The position numbers and the translations under genes were made by a program. Positions 17,827-26,896 of a stretch of DNA of 64,000 nt are shown here, piece after piece; the first letter of the stretch is position 1; each line of letters starts with the position of its first letter. The notes beneath the pieces were generated by a model. That model was not told where the DNA came from. It did no database searches and saw only the letters and a program-made list of their open reading frames with translations. The stretch is taken from contig CAZWXI010000003.1 of the NCBI GenBank assembly GCA_964637845.1, positions 28,716-92,715 on the forward strand. Direction: 5' to 3'. Source of the stretch: PGYU01 sp964637845. GTDB taxonomy: Bacteria > Bacteroidota > Ignavibacteria > Kapaibacteriales > UBA2268.

Positions 17827-19038
17827 ATGGCAAACAACCAAATTAAGATATTAATCGCCGATGATGAACAAACCAGTAATATTGCAATTGAAACATTAAT
17901 CAGAATCCACTTCACTGAGATTAAAACAATTGTTGTTACTGATGGAATTTCGGCATTTAATCAAGCAAAAGCGGAATTACCAGATATTATTATTTCTGAC
18001 ATATCGATGCCCGGGTTGGATGGCTTTGAGCTTTTAAGTAAAATTCGAAGCACTCCCCAACTTAGTGATTGTTTCTTTTTATTTCTGACCGCCGCATTTG
18101 ACACAGCAAAGTACGACAATGCAATAAATCTCGGAGCTGATGATTTCATCACAAAACCAATTGAAAACAATCGTTTGATTGTTAGGTTACGTTCATCTTT
18201 GAGATTCATCAATTTGAAGAAACAAGTAAAAGAAGAAAACAGACTGCTTGTCGAATTAGCAGAAGCACTTGAAAATGATGTCCAGGATATGATAAAACTT
18301 GCCGTTAAATTTCTTGAAGCACGAATACCTGCATCTATTGATATGTTAAGAAGAGTATCACAATCCTCTGTTTGGATTTTACGAAATATTAGCGATTCAG
18401 ACGATGATAAACTAGAAGATAGATTACGAGATATTGAAATCGCATCATTTTTATGCCAAGCCGGAAGAATTTTTCTCCCGGATTCTATGCTAAAAATGCC
18501 CGTACTTATAGATGGCGCTCCATCTGACCCACTGATGTGTCAGGTACCTCAATCAGGCAAGGAAATTATTCAAAGCATAAGCAGATTCGAACATGTCGCA
18601 AAAATAATCGGTTATATTTACGAAAATTTTGACGGTAGTGGAATACCCGAAAGATTGAAATCTTGGCAAATACCTATGGAGGCTAGAATAATTAGAGCCG
18701 CTCTGGATTTTGAAGAACTTCGAACGCTTAGAAATAAAACTTCAAAAGATGCCGTCGAAATCATAAAACGAGAATCACAAAGATTATATGACCACAGGGT
18801 AGTAATTCTACTCGAGCAGTATCTCAAATCCCATGATAGAGAACTATACAATCCTGACGAAATTGCTGTCCAATTAGCAGAACTTGAGGATGGAATGATA
18901 ATAGCGAGAGATGTATATACGAATAAAGGTTTAAAACTTATCCCACAAGGCGCATCGTTGACAGTTAAAACCATTGAGCGCCTGATAGCACATAATTCCA
19001 CAGACCCGATACTTGGAAATGTATATGTCAAGAAGTGA
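17827..19038 (+). CDS. Response regulator with degenerate HD-GYP output domain
   Basis: 403 residues. The receiver domain (1-120) has the acidic pair D12/D13, phosphoacceptor D58 in IISDISMPGLDG, a T in FLTAAFD and a K in FITKPIE. The second half aligns with HD-GYP c-di-GMP phosphodiesterases: the region IEIASFLCQAGRIFLPDSML corresponds to AALLHDIGKIxIPDxIL, and YENFDGSGIPERLKSWQIP to HHExxDGSGYPxGLxGxxIP. The metal-binding HD is replaced by CQ, the HH pair by IY, and GYP by GIP. So the fold is kept but catalysis is unlikely. It lies directly after motAB, so it could be a phosphorylation-dependent regulator of the stator (inference). Confidence 0.85.
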   Translation: MANNQIKILIADDEQTSNIAIETLIRIHFTEIKTIVVTDGISAFNQAKAELPDIIISDISMPGLDGFELLSKIRSTPQLSDCFFLFLTAAFDTAKYDNAINLGADDFITKPIENNRLIVRLRSSLRFINLKKQVKEENRLLVELAEALENDVQDMIKLAVKFLEARIPASIDMLRRVSQSSVWILRNISDSDDDKLEDRLRDIEIASFLCQAGRIFLPDSMLKMPVLIDGAPSDPLMCQVPQSGKEIIQSISRFEHVAKIIGYIYENFDGSGIPERLKSWQIPMEARIIRAALDFEELRTLRNKTSKDAVEIIKRESQRLYDHRVVILLEQYLKSHDRELYNPDEIAVQLAELEDGMIIARDVYTNKGLKLIPQGASLTVKTIERLIAHNSTDPILGNVYVKK

Positions 19039-19045
19039 GTATAGC

Positions 19046-22000
19046 TTAGAAATCAAGACCTAAAGAAAATAAATAATTCGGTTCTGACCAGCCATGATAT
19101 TGGTTCCGCCATGCAATATCAATTTTCCATGGTAATCCCAAAAAATAGCTCCTTATACCAATACCTGTACTCATTAATAGATTTTGAGGATGCTTATTAC
19201 CGTTTTCATCCTTATAGTAAGCACTAAAGCTCTTATCCCACGCACCACCGATATCCAAGAAAAATGCACCGTTGATACCTGATATCAATATCGGTAATGG
19301 TCCGGCTACTAATGCCGTCAGAAGAGGAAACCTCAATTCTACGTTGGACATAAAATACCTGCTGCCCGAAATTTCGGCGACTTGCCACCCTCTCATTGGA
19401 GTAAGAAAATTCATAAATGCGAAATCTTTGGGTTGGTCAAACGGCAAGCGGTTGTTCTTGAAACGCCTGTTTATCCAATTGTCTGTACCTCCGACAAAGA
19501 AATTGATTGGGTCAGGACCGAAACTCACCGCTCCTGCCGTTCTTGCCGCAATGCTGATAAAATCGCCAAGCGGAAAATAAATACGGTAATCACCTGAGAA
19601 AGTCAAAAATCCTGCGCCATCATCTCCAAATATTTTTGGTGAGGCGGTAACATCAATGAAAAATCTGGAACCTTCACGGGGGCCATAATAACCCCATAGC
19701 GTATTATCATGAACATAGCGAACATTCGGCACCAGCAAAAAGTTCTCAATGGAAGGAAGCTGCGGCACCTCAACATTTTCACGGGTCAAGTACATGAAAT
19801 TAGTGCCACACTCAAATCTCTGGAATAATGTTACAGGATAAGATGCCTTCAGTCCAAGACCAAAGTTTCTGAATCTATGATAAAAATTATCCGAATGTAA
19901 TACAAATGCTGATGTATGATATGCACTAATTTGATAGTCTATAATTTGGGGCAAATAATTATATGCTAAAAAAAATTGACTGTTTCTTAAGTCCATCAAT
20001 AAATTTGCTTGGACGAAAATCTGATGGTCCCCCAGTACATCACTAAACAGCATTTGGGTTACTCCCTGAATGCCGTAAAAAGTGCTATATCCGGGATTTC
20101 CAAGTATTAAGTCTGGGGAAAACGACACCCTATAATCATACTCTTGAAATTCAGAAACAGTCATGACAGATTCATCTTGAACTGTTAAGGTTTTACGTTG
20201 AATCGCATCAATATTAGGTGATACGAGTTTTTGTTGAGCAAAATCAATTTCAAAATCACCGTATCCGACTAACTTTTCCGATTTAGTGGGTTTATCTTGA
20301 GTAGCAATTCCTTCTATCATTTGCTTTTTATCAACAAGACTTTGTTTAAACTTGGTAAGCGGCAACTCATCATATTCGAGTCTTTTTTCAAGTGGAAATC
20401 GCATCATGTATATATCATATCCGCCATTAACCTGAGATGTAAACAACAGCTTTGTAGCATCATTTGATAATGCTATTTGTGTTATACCGTTAATTGAATT
20501 CGTGATTGGACGTGATTGTAATGTATTTAGGTCTAATAGATATACATTGCTGATACCATTTTTATCTGAGCTATAAATCAACTTGTCTTGTCCTGCAACA
20601 GTAGCTAATGATGTTTTATTATTTTCGGAGTCAAACGTAAGCCTTCTGACTGCACCTGTTTCAACTGAAATTTCGTATAAATCGGATTGATAAACGTTGT
20701 AGTCCCACATCTTGAATCTCTCGAATAAAGGAGTTGTGAATTCAGACCTATCAGAAATGAAATAAATTTTCTTATCGTCACCCGACCATTTCAGCATTTT
20801 ATCGGAAAATATGTCGTTAGTTAAGTTAGTTAATTTTTTATTTTTGAAGTCGTATATATATATATCACTGCGGTTAATTTCAGTTCCTATGAAAGCAATA
20901 TAATTACCGCTATGGGACCAGTCAACGGATGAAATTGATAATAAGCCCAGGGACAATTTTTCGTATCTACCGGTTCTTGCATCAACTAAAAAGATAGCGT
21001 CCTCTCCACCGGATTTAGCTGATATTGCAATTCTTGTCCCGGTCGGGTCCCAAGATATACCAGGGGTAAGCATATTCAAATCTTCGAAATCTTGTTTTCT
21101 GAAACTACTAACCAGTTGGCGAGTTGTGTTCTTGTCGTTTATATCTCTGACAAAGACGCCAAAAGTACCTCTTGGAGCGGAAATGAAAGCCATTCTTTCT
21201 CCATCGGGAGATATAGCGGGCGATGAATTGTAGTATGTTCTATCTTTAAAATGGTCAGTTAATTGCGTAGCAAAATCCTTCAAATCAGTAAATACTTCAA
21301 GGTCGGGCCAATAATGCTTCTTAAGGTCACGCTCCCATCTTTCCGAAAAAGTTTCCAAATCCATTTGAAAGGCACTCTGAAAAGCAGCATTTACGTTTCT
21401 GTGAATATTTAATTTATTAATAAAGTCACCAACTTTCTCTTTTCCGTATTTGTTAGCTACATACCAGTAAAAAGTTTGTCCACCTCTATATGCCAAATAA
21501 CCGTTTAATCGGTCCAACGAGGGTAGCTTTTCGCTTAGTAATAAATCACGCATGAACATATCGGTTTCGGTATTCATGCCTCCTAAACTTTCCCACTCAC
21601 ACAACCCTTCATTCAGCCATAATGGTATCATAAAACCGGAACTTGATGTTATGGCTGATTGAAAAGTACCACCGTAAAACATGTCATTCAGAACTGCATG
21701 AACAAGTTCGTGATGAATTACATGGTAAAATTGTGCGTAATTGCCCTGAAATGGCACAACAACTCTGTTTTTGAATAATTCGGTCACACCTCCAACACCT
21801 TCGGGCATGAAACTACTTATGATATTGGTTTGCTGGAATTCATTATGTGCGGCATAAACTATTACGCCTACTCTGCTTGTCAGTCTGTAATTTACAGTCC
21901 TTTGGATTGATGACAGGGCTCGCTCTGCCGCATTGGCAGTGAATTCTGCGATGTACTTATGTCCTTCGTCATAGTAAACATCAAAATTCGTTGACTGAAT

Positions 22001-22138
22001 GTATTTCCAATTAAAATTTCTGTATTGTACTTTGTTTTTACCAAACTGTGCAGTAGTCATTACTTGCGAATGTAATGAAATACCAGCACAGAAAAGCGCT
22101 AATATTAATAAACTCAAGAATGATGATTTTCGTTTCAT
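19046..22138 (-). CDS. Outer-membrane protein: zinc metalloprotease-like, TolB-type propeller and surface-antigen barrel
   Basis: 1030 residues with a signal peptide (to about LHSQ, residue 25). Residues 143-147 HELVH and 176-181 NEGLCE form a gluzincin-type HExxH...NExxxE zinc site (peptidase MA-like). A TolB/WD40-like propeller follows from about 280 to 600 with repeated ISPDGERMAF, SHSGNYIAFIG and WSGDDKKIYFIS strands. The last third is a BamA/surface-antigen-type beta barrel (GYYGPREGSRFFIDV, ending with a C-terminal phenylalanine). It is probably an outer-membrane protein with a periplasmic or surface enzyme part. The start at 22138 is chosen over 22171 because CGGAGAT precedes it and the signal peptide begins there. 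Confidence 0.85.
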   Translation of the reverse strand: MKRKSSFLSLLILALFCAGISLHSQVMTTAQFGKNKVQYRNFNWKYIQSTNFDVYYDEGHKYIAEFTANAAERALSSIQRTVNYRLTSRVGVIVYAAHNEFQQTNIISSFMPEGVGGVTELFKNRVVVPFQGNYAQFYHVIHHELVHAVLNDMFYGGTFQSAITSSSGFMIPLWLNEGLCEWESLGGMNTETDMFMRDLLLSEKLPSLDRLNGYLAYRGGQTFYWYVANKYGKEKVGDFINKLNIHRNVNAAFQSAFQMDLETFSERWERDLKKHYWPDLEVFTDLKDFATQLTDHFKDRTYYNSSPAISPDGERMAFISAPRGTFGVFVRDINDKNTTRQLVSSFRKQDFEDLNMLTPGISWDPTGTRIAISAKSGGEDAIFLVDARTGRYEKLSLGLLSISSVDWSHSGNYIAFIGTEINRSDIYIYDFKNKKLTNLTNDIFSDKMLKWSGDDKKIYFISDRSEFTTPLFERFKMWDYNVYQSDLYEISVETGAVRRLTFDSENNKTSLATVAGQDKLIYSSDKNGISNVYLLDLNTLQSRPITNSINGITQIALSNDATKLLFTSQVNGGYDIYMMRFPLEKRLEYDELPLTKFKQSLVDKKQMIEGIATQDKPTKSEKLVGYGDFEIDFAQQKLVSPNIDAIQRKTLTVQDESVMTVSEFQEYDYRVSFSPDLILGNPGYSTFYGIQGVTQMLFSDVLGDHQIFVQANLLMDLRNSQFFLAYNYLPQIIDYQISAYHTSAFVLHSDNFYHRFRNFGLGLKASYPVTLFQRFECGTNFMYLTRENVEVPQLPSIENFLLVPNVRYVHDNTLWGYYGPREGSRFFIDVTASPKIFGDDGAGFLTFSGDYRIYFPLGDFISIAARTAGAVSFGPDPINFFVGGTDNWINRRFKNNRLPFDQPKDFAFMNFLTPMRGWQVAEISGSRYFMSNVELRFPLLTALVAGPLPILISGINGAFFLDIGGAWDKSFSAYYKDENGNKHPQNLLMSTGIGIRSYFLGLPWKIDIAWRNQYHGWSEPNYLFSLGLDF

Positions 22139-22227
22139 TTTATCTCCGAATATATAGTCTTTAATAGACACACAAAAGTCTAAAAGGTTTCATTCAAGGA
22201 CGGAAAAAAAGCTCATTTAAGTTAAAT

Positions 22228-22258
22228 AAAAAAAGCGTCAAGAGACGCTTTTTTTTAA
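22228..22258 (-). terminator. Rho-independent terminator after gcvPB
   Basis: Stem GCGTC/GACGC with loop AAGA, extended by seven A-T pairs on each side, and with a T run on either strand. It lies between the 3' end of gcvPB and the next minus-strand gene, so it closes the fatty-acid operon. It could work in both directions. Confidence 0.85.
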
Positions 22259-22278
22259 TTAGGTAAAATAGACTACTT

Positions 22279-23724
22279 TTATGACCATTTTACGTTCAAC
22301 TTTCTTGCCGCTAAAGCATCATCAACTCGTTTAACGGGAGTTGTTAACGGTGCGGAGTTTACTAAATCCGGATTTGTACGTGCTTCCTCGGCTATTTTGT
22401 TCATTGCATTCGCAAATAATTCTATGTTCTCTTTGGATTCAGTTTCCGTTGGTTCAATCAGCATACATTCATGAACTATTAACGGGAAATAGATTGTTGG
22501 AGCATGAAATCCATAATCAAGTAATCGTTTTGCAATATCTTTTGCACTCACACCAAATTCCTTTTGGTAGTCTGCTGAAACCACAAATTCGTGCATAGCA
22601 AATTCATCAAAGGGTACTCTATAATTATCTTTAATAAGTGTTCTTAAGTAATTTGCATTAATTATCGCATTTTCAGATACTTGCCTTAATCCTTCATTTC
22701 CATGCATGCGAATGTAAGTATATGCTCGGACGTGCATACCGAAATTTCCGAAAAATGTATGAACGCGACCTATAGAGTGTTCCAAATCATATTTAGTTCT
22801 GTAAAAACCTTTGTCATTTATAATTTGAGGGACAGGCAGATAAGGCAAGAGCCTATTACTAACGCATATTGGACCTGAACCAGGTCCGCCACCACCATGA
22901 GGAGTTGAAAATGTCTTATGCAAGTTGATGTGAACGCAATCAAACCCCATATCACCGGGACGTGCTATCCCGAGTAAGGCATTCAAATTAGCGCCGTCCA
23001 TGTACATTAAACCGCCACATTCGCGAATTAATTCGGCAATCGTTTCGATTTCGCTCTCGAAAATTCCGACAGTATTTGGATTGGTCAACATAAAGCCGGC
23101 TACATCGTCACCGACTTTCGAACGCAAATCATCAATATCAACCATGCCTGCTTCATTTGAATTAAGCTCAACTATCTCAAAACCGGCAATAGCAGCCGAT
23201 GCGGGATTTGTACCATGTGCCGCATTGGGTATCAATATTTTATTACGCTTTGTATCACCTCGGTGCTGATGATAAGCTCTAAACATCAAAATACCCGTTA
23301 ATTCACCCTGAGAGCCGGCGGCGGGTTGCAAAGAAACACCGCTCATGCCGGATATTTCTTTGAGTTGCTCACCTAACTCATACATCAAACGGAGTGCACC
23401 TTGCGACATTTCGTCAGTTGCATTTGGGTGTAAATCTGCATAACCCGTCATTGATGCAACAGTCTCGTTTATTTTCGGATTATATTTCATTGTGCAGGAA
23501 CCCAAAGGATAGAACCCTTTTTCTATGTTATAGTTGAGGTGACTGAGACGTACATAGTGACGTGAAACGTCAATTTCAGCAATTTCAGGTAATTCAGCAT
23601 CTTTTTCTCTTAAAAATTCGTTAGGGATTGTATTATAAGCCGATTTAGAATAATCAATGTCTAATTTTGGTAGAGAATAGCCTTTACGCCCCGGTCTGCT
23701 TTTTTCAAAAATGATTTTTTCCAT
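22279..23724 (-). CDS. gcvPB: Glycine dehydrogenase (decarboxylating) subunit 2, P-protein C-terminal half
   Basis: 481 residues, matching the usual split form of the glycine-cleavage P-protein. It decarboxylates glycine on pyridoxal phosphate and passes the aminomethyl group to lipoylated GcvH. The PLP lysine is K270 in NLHKTFSTPHGGGGPGSGP. GSCTMKYNPK (75-84) and PAAGSQGELTG (134-144) are family blocks. The partner gcvPA, gcvT and gcvH are not in the window. It is the last gene of the fatty-acid operon, 21 bases after rnc, and is followed by a clear terminator. Confidence 0.96.
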   Translation of the reverse strand: MEKIIFEKSRPGRKGYSLPKLDIDYSKSAYNTIPNEFLREKDAELPEIAEIDVSRHYVRLSHLNYNIEKGFYPLGSCTMKYNPKINETVASMTGYADLHPNATDEMSQGALRLMYELGEQLKEISGMSGVSLQPAAGSQGELTGILMFRAYHQHRGDTKRNKILIPNAAHGTNPASAAIAGFEIVELNSNEAGMVDIDDLRSKVGDDVAGFMLTNPNTVGIFESEIETIAELIRECGGLMYMDGANLNALLGIARPGDMGFDCVHINLHKTFSTPHGGGGPGSGPICVSNRLLPYLPVPQIINDKGFYRTKYDLEHSIGRVHTFFGNFGMHVRAYTYIRMHGNEGLRQVSENAIINANYLRTLIKDNYRVPFDEFAMHEFVVSADYQKEFGVSAKDIAKRLLDYGFHAPTIYFPLIVHECMLIEPTETESKENIELFANAMNKIAEEARTNPDLVNSAPLTTPVKRVDDALAARKLNVKWS

Positions 23725-23745
23725 GTTTATTGAATAATTTAAAAT

Positions 23746-24543
23746 TTATAAAAAATGTGTGTCTAATGCATTTTTAGCCGCAAATTGTTCGGCATCTTTT
23801 TTATTTTTTCCCTGTCCTATCCCCATGATGGTCCCGTCAACGAATACGCCTATTGTAAAAAATTTGTCATGTGGCTGACCTTCCTCTGACAAAACTGAAT
23901 ATTCTGGTGTTTTCTTTCCTTGTGACTGAACCAATTCCATTAATCGGCTTTTATAATTGTTGTCGTCCAGCAAACTTTCAGTAATCATTAGAGGCAACAT
24001 TTTCTTCAAGATAAACTCTCGTACTTTATTCAATCCTGAATCAATGAATATTGCCGCAATTACTGCTTCCATCGCATCCGCTAGAATAGTTTCGTTCCCA
24101 CTTTTTATAGTCTTGGCGGCATTATGACTTATTCTAAGAAATTGCTCGATGTTTAGCTTTTGTCCACAAAGTGCTAGCGAATGTTTGTTTACAAGGCGTG
24201 ATCTTAATTTAGTCAATGTACCCTCACTACCGGCATATTTGTTAAAAAACAAATATTCGGCAATTATCAAATCAAGTATTGCATCGCCAAGAAACTCCAG
24301 CCTTTCGTTGGAATTCATTCCAATACTATCAGCTACACTTGTGTATGATCTATGAGTAAGAGCTTCTTCAAATACACCTTTGTGCACAATGCTAAAACCT
24401 AATAATTTCTCGAACTGTTTCAACACCTCACCTGATAAAAATCCGACCTCAGGAAAACGTTTCTCGATATCGGATTTTGATATATTCAGTCCTCCCGAAA
24501 TATATGAGACATATGGAGCAATAATTCGAGAACTTTGACTCAT
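23746..24543 (-). CDS. rnc: Ribonuclease III
   Basis: 265 residues. RNase III cleaves double-stranded RNA in rRNA maturation and mRNA decay. The catalytic signature NERLEFLGDAILDLIIAEYLF lies near residues 79-99, and a second acidic site near DAMEAVIAAIFIDSG. A double-stranded RNA-binding domain fills the last 70 residues, ending GQGKNKKDAEQFAAKNAL. The N-terminal 40-residue extension is longer than in E. coli. The gene is nine bases after fabF, an arrangement (acpP-fabF-rnc) common to many bacteria. Confidence 0.96.
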   Translation of the reverse strand: MSQSSRIIAPYVSYISGGLNISKSDIEKRFPEVGFLSGEVLKQFEKLLGFSIVHKGVFEEALTHRSYTSVADSIGMNSNERLEFLGDAILDLIIAEYLFFNKYAGSEGTLTKLRSRLVNKHSLALCGQKLNIEQFLRISHNAAKTIKSGNETILADAMEAVIAAIFIDSGLNKVREFILKKMLPLMITESLLDDNNYKSRLMELVQSQGKKTPEYSVLSEEGQPHDKFFTIGVFVDGTIMGIGQGKNKKDAEQFAAKNALDTHFL

Positions 24544-24552
24544 AAGAATTAA

Positions 24553-25812
24553 CTATTGCTCGAATGCTTTGAAACAAATAGAAGCATTGTGTCCACCAAA
24601 ACCGAAAGTGTTGCTAATTGCTGCTTTGATATTTTTTTCGACAAATTTATTAGGTGCATAATTCAAATCACATTCCGGGTCTGGTGTAAAATGATTTATC
24701 GTCGGTGGTATTTTAGAATTTTTAATAGCCATTACCGTAGCAATGGCTTCAATAGCTCCTGCGGCGCCTAATAGATGTCCTGTCATGGATTTAGTAGAAC
24801 TCACAACCATGTCGTAAGCATGTTCACCAAAAACCGTTTTGATGGCAGTTGTTTCAGTTTTGTCATTGAATGGAGTTGAAGTGCCATGAGCATTGATATA
24901 ATCAATGTCATTGGGAGTCAAATCTGCATCTTGAATACATAAAGACATAGAACGAACAGCGCCTTCTCCTCCGGGTGCCGGTTGAGTGATATGGAAAGCG
25001 TCGTCAGTTAAGCCAATTCCTGCTACCTCGCAATAAATATCGGCACCTCTATTCATGGCATGTTCTAATGTTTCCATAATTAACACACCTGCGCCTTCGC
25101 CGATGACAAATCCATCTCTGTCCTTATCAAAGGGTCTGCTAGCAGTCGAAGGGTCATCATTACGAGTTGAAAGAGCCTTCATGGCATTAAATCCGCCGAC
25201 ACCCATTGGACAAACTACTGCCTCACTACCTCCAACGACTATCATATCGGCATCACCACGCTGTAAAAGCATAAGAGCGTCGGCGATAGAGTGCGAAGAA
25301 GTAGCACAGGCAGATACAGTAGCATAGTTTGGCCCTTTTAGTCCCCATCTAATTGCAACATGACCTGCCGCAATATCCGCGATCAACATTGGGACGAAAA
25401 ATGGTGAAATCCTGTCGGGTTTGCCATCACGTTCGTACAGATTTTGTTGTTGGTAGTGATATGTCCACATACCACCTATTCCGGAGCCAATGATAACGCC
25501 AATGCGGTTTTTATCGAGGTTATCAAAATTGATTTTAGCATCTTCGACAGCCATCACTGTTGAAGAAATCGCATATTGGGTAAACAAGTCCATCCGCTGT
25601 GCTTCTTTTGCAGAAATATGCACAGTGGGGTCATAGTTCTTAACTTCACAAGCGAACTGTGTTTTATAGTCGGTAGCATCAAATTTGGTTATAGGTGCTG
25701 CACCGCTTCTGCCTTCCAGCAAACCGCTCCAATATTCCTGGAGATTATTGCCGATTGGAGTAACAGCACCCATCCCGGTTACTACTACCTTCGGAAAATT
25801 ATATTTAGGCAT
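24553..25812 (-). CDS. fabF: Beta-ketoacyl-ACP synthase II
   Basis: 419 residues. FabF condenses malonyl-ACP with acyl-ACP in fatty-acid elongation. The nucleophile is C169 in TVSACATSSHSI. The two histidines of the Cys-His-His triad lie in YINAHGTSTPFND and SMTGHLLGAAGAIE. The glycine-rich end NTFGFGGHNAS is typical. Length is normal. It sits between acpP and rnc in the same operon. Confidence 0.97.
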   Translation of the reverse strand: MPKYNFPKVVVTGMGAVTPIGNNLQEYWSGLLEGRSGAAPITKFDATDYKTQFACEVKNYDPTVHISAKEAQRMDLFTQYAISSTVMAVEDAKINFDNLDKNRIGVIIGSGIGGMWTYHYQQQNLYERDGKPDRISPFFVPMLIADIAAGHVAIRWGLKGPNYATVSACATSSHSIADALMLLQRGDADMIVVGGSEAVVCPMGVGGFNAMKALSTRNDDPSTASRPFDKDRDGFVIGEGAGVLIMETLEHAMNRGADIYCEVAGIGLTDDAFHITQPAPGGEGAVRSMSLCIQDADLTPNDIDYINAHGTSTPFNDKTETTAIKTVFGEHAYDMVVSSTKSMTGHLLGAAGAIEAIATVMAIKNSKIPPTINHFTPDPECDLNYAPNKFVEKNIKAAISNTFGFGGHNASICFKAFEQ

Positions 25813-25834
25813 ATGCCTCCCGATTAATTTTTAA

Positions 25835-26071
25835 TTAATTGCGTTCTGAAAGATAGTTGATAACATTGCCTACAGTTTGAATTTTTTCGGCATCGCTATC
25901 TTCGATTGTAATGTCGAATTCTTTCTCGAATTCCATGATTAATTCGACCGTATCCAATGAATCTGCTCCAAGGTCTTTAGTGAATGACGCATCTTCGGTG
26001 ACTTGTGAGCGTTCTACTCCAAGTTTTTTAACGATGATATCAATTACTTTTGATTTTAAATCCTCTGACAT
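25835..26071 (-). CDS. acpP: Acyl carrier protein
   Basis: 78 residues, acidic, four-helix carrier. The phosphopantetheine attachment site is S38 in LGADSLDTVELIMEFE. It carries growing acyl chains as thioesters for FabD, FabF, FabG, FabH and PlsX, which are encoded beside it. The ATG at 26071 is chosen over 26083 because acyl carrier proteins usually start 37-38 residues before this serine, and AGG lies upstream. Confidence 0.97.
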   Translation of the reverse strand: MSEDLKSKVIDIIVKKLGVERSQVTEDASFTKDLGADSLDTVELIMEFEKEFDITIEDSDAEKIQTVGNVINYLSERN

Positions 26072-26111
26072 TTTGTACCTCACAATATATTTAAAAAATT
26101 TTACAAAAAAA

Positions 26112-26849
26112 TTAAATAGCTAATCCTCCATCAACGTGCAATACTTGCCCGGTGATGTATTTCGAATCCTCGTGTGCAAAAAAGGCAACCACATCGGCAA
26201 TTTCACCGGGTTGTGCCCACCTTTTTAAAGGAATATTTTCAAGTAGTTTTGCTCTCTGCTCTTCATTTAAAGCATCTGTCATATTGGTTTCTACATAACC
26301 CGGAGCTATCAAATTAACCAAAATATTCCTGGAAGCTAATTCCTTGGCAAGCGACTTTGTCAATCCTATCAATCCGGATTTCGATGCTGAATAATTTGCC
26401 TGCCCGGGATTGCCGATTGTTCCGACAATTGAACCGATATTTATTATTCTGCCGTTTCTTTGGCTCATCATAGTTCTAATTACGGCTTTAATGCAATTGA
26501 ATGCACCTTTGAGATTTATATTCATTACAAAATCCCAGTCTTCAGGCGGCATCCGCACAAGCAGATTATCCTTAGTAACTCCTGCGTTATTAACTAAGAC
26601 ATCAATCTTTCCCTCTGATTTTACAATTACATTAACCGCTTCGGTAACTTTGTCGTAATCAGAGACATCTACTGCAAAAAACTCAAGTTGATTATAAAAT
26701 TCATCACTATTGTCGATAAACTGTTTCAAATCGCCGGGAATGGTTCTTGAAAAAATCTTTACCTTGGCGCCGGACCGAGCAAATTTAAATGATATTGCCT
26801 TACCGATGCCTTTATTACCGCCTGTTACAATAATAATTTTATCTTTCAT
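26112..26849 (-). CDS. fabG: 3-oxoacyl-ACP reductase
   Basis: 245-residue short-chain dehydrogenase. The NADPH-binding motif TGGNKGIGKA is at 9-18 and NNAG at 87-90. The catalytic residues are S140, Y153 and K157 (NYSASKSG), with an N-terminal Asn partner near N110. It reduces 3-oxoacyl-ACP in each elongation round. The position between fabD and acpP supports fabG over other short-chain dehydrogenases. Confidence 0.96.
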   Translation of the reverse strand: MKDKIIIVTGGNKGIGKAISFKFARSGAKVKIFSRTIPGDLKQFIDNSDEFYNQLEFFAVDVSDYDKVTEAVNVIVKSEGKIDVLVNNAGVTKDNLLVRMPPEDWDFVMNINLKGAFNCIKAVIRTMMSQRNGRIINIGSIVGTIGNPGQANYSASKSGLIGLTKSLAKELASRNILVNLIAPGYVETNMTDALNEEQRAKLLENIPLKRWAQPGEIADVVAFFAHEDSKYITGQVLHVDGGLAI

Positions 26850-26896
26850 AGACTTTGTATTTTTTCAAAATATAAATTTAGTAAAAACTTGGCTAA

